Made by a program: the position numbers and the translations under genes. This document shows, piece by piece, positions 14,073-14,991 of a stretch of DNA of 14,991 bases (positions within the stretch are counted from its first letter, which is position 1; every line of letters starts with the position of its first letter). The notes beneath the pieces were generated by a model. The model was given only the letters and a program-made list of their open reading frames with translations. It was not told the DNA's origin and searched no databases. Origin of the DNA: Bacteroidota bacterium (GTDB lineage Bacteria > Bacteroidota > Ignavibacteria > UBA10030 > UBA6906); the NCBI GenBank assembly GCA_017860555.1, contig JAGDMJ010000021.1:1-14991 (forward strand), in the 5' to 3' direction.

Positions 14073-14991
14073 ATGACCAGCATCCAAGATCCCTCGTCCC
14101 GTTTTCTGACAATATTCGCGGAATTGTCAGCGAAATTCATCAACATGTCGCTCGACAATGTGGACAAGGAAATTGTGGTGGCGCAGGAGCGCATCTGTAA
14201 AGAAATGGACGTTGACCGATGCACGCTCTGGCAGTTTTCAGACGTCCACAACAGTCTTGTGGCTACTCATATGTCGTCGCGGATCGGGGCTGAAATAAAA
14301 GGCCGCTTGGTGGCAAGCGAGCTATTTCCATGGGTACTTGAAAAAATCAACCGCCGTGAGACTGTGTGTATTCCGTCCGTGGACGACCTGCCTCCGGAGG
14401 CCAGCATAGACCTTGCGAGCTTTCATAAATACCAGCTGAAGTCAAATATCACAGTTCCACTGTGTGTCGAAAACACAGTGATCGGGTGTATGAGTTTTGG
14501 CGATTTGCGGAGAACCCGGCAATGGACCGCCCACGACGTAGGCAAAGTGCAATTAATCGCCCAGGTGATCGCCAATGTTCTCGATAGAAAAAACAAGGAA
14601 CGAGCCCTGCATGAGAGCGAAGCCAAAGTGGCCATGGCGAGCCTCTCGGCAGGTATAGGATTCTGGGGAGTCGAATCGGGGACGGGGAATCTTTGGGCGA
14701 CAGAGAAGGCCCGGGAACTCATGGGCTTTGGCCATCACGCCAGGTTGACCCCCGAAGATTTTTACAGTTCGATACACGCGGGAGACCGTGAAAGAGTTCG
14801 TGCATATCTTGAACGCGAACGTCGTTCTGGCGTAGCCACACTGGTCGACTTCCGTGCCATACATCCCGATGGCAGCGAGCATTGGGTCTCCGTGCGGGGG
14901 AGCAGACTTCCTGATGGCTCTTCCCCGCAGATGGACCTGACAGGTATTATCGTGGATATTTCAGAGCGCAAGAAAGCGGAAATCGACCTCA
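14073..14991 (+). CDS. GAF-PAS sensory/signalling protein, N-terminal part (3' end off window)
   Basis: Open from ATG 14073 to the right edge: 306 codons, no stop. The start is firm to within a few codons because a TGA lies in frame 6 nt upstream; the SD is weak. Residues about 10-165 form a GAF domain (IFAELSAKFINMSLDNVDKE, KEMDVDRCTLWQF, NITVPLCVENTVIGCMSFGD), in the subtype found ahead of PAS in histidine kinases and sigma-54 activators. A short coiled linker (NKERALHESEAKVAMA) leads to a PAS domain (about 183-270: GIGFWGVESGTGNLWATEKA, RELMGFG, EDFYSSIHAGDRERV) and a PAC motif (VDFRAIHPDGSEHWVSVRGS to GIIVDISERKKAE). No transmembrane segment or signal peptide precedes it, so it is cytoplasmic. 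The output domain (kinase, GGDEF or sigma-54 AAA+) is outside the window; a histidine kinase is most likely from the family pattern. No haem-binding or cysteine-cluster signature is evident. Confidence 0.88.
   Translation, partial: MTSIQDPSSRFLTIFAELSAKFINMSLDNVDKEIVVAQERICKEMDVDRCTLWQFSDVHNSLVATHMSSRIGAEIKGRLVASELFPWVLEKINRRETVCIPSVDDLPPEASIDLASFHKYQLKSNITVPLCVENTVIGCMSFGDLRRTRQWTAHDVGKVQLIAQVIANVLDRKNKERALHESEAKVAMASLSAGIGFWGVESGTGNLWATEKARELMGFGHHARLTPEDFYSSIHAGDRERVRAYLERERRSGVATLVDFRAIHPDGSEHWVSVRGSRLPDGSSPQMDLTGIIVDISERKKAEIDL

Noticed and set aside
13789..14076. 95-codon TTG-started frame overlapping the GAF-PAS start by ATGA
   Set aside because: There is no SD site, no recognisable family and no clear protein-like pattern. 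The 4-nt overlap is suggestive of coupling but not sufficient alone.

Overview
The window reads as chromosomal DNA of a Gram-negative, SD-using bacterium: it carries lipoprotein and Sec signal peptides, a tripartite efflux pump and an outer-membrane barrel protein. G+C is moderately high. The protein flavour (an FCB-style small barrel protein, a GH63 glucosidase of about 900 residues, a Tyr/Gly-rich envelope protein) and a degenerate GTTGCTGG-type intergenic repeat suggest the Bacteroidota/Chlorobiota/Ignavibacteriota neighbourhood. That placement is an inference from gene style, not a demonstrated assignment. All convincing genes lie on the + strand.

Layout. (1) 3-3237: the C-terminal part of a Dcu-type C4-dicarboxylate transporter, an aspartate ammonia-lyase carrying a Sec signal peptide, and a six-helix potassium-channel-like protein. 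(2) 3306-9849: an uncharacterised Tyr/Gly-rich protein followed by a compact RND efflux operon (lipoprotein membrane-fusion protein, HAE1-type pump, NodT-type outer-membrane lipoprotein) with 2-3 nt between genes, closed by a hairpin/T-rich terminator. (3) 9973-10542: a small secreted beta-barrel protein. (4) 10612-13347: a 911-residue GH63-like glycoside hydrolase without a signal peptide. (5) 13348-14072: a gene-poor stretch with a degenerate inverted repeat and at most one doubtful small ORF. (6) 14073 to the right edge: the N-terminal GAF-PAS part of a signalling protein whose output domain lies outside.

The most coherent biology is at the left. Aspartase and Dcu together are the classic aspartate-to-fumarate module of anaerobic fumarate respiration. 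Here the aspartase appears to be exported, so deamination would happen in the periplasm and Dcu would bring in fumarate (or exchange it for succinate), leaving ammonia outside. The central block is a complete MFP-RND-OMF drug/solvent efflux system with no regulator gene beside it. I found no CRISPR array, insertion sequence, tRNA, rRNA or recognisable defence system. The exported aspartase is the best candidate for something unusual; the rest is mostly ordinary genome content.
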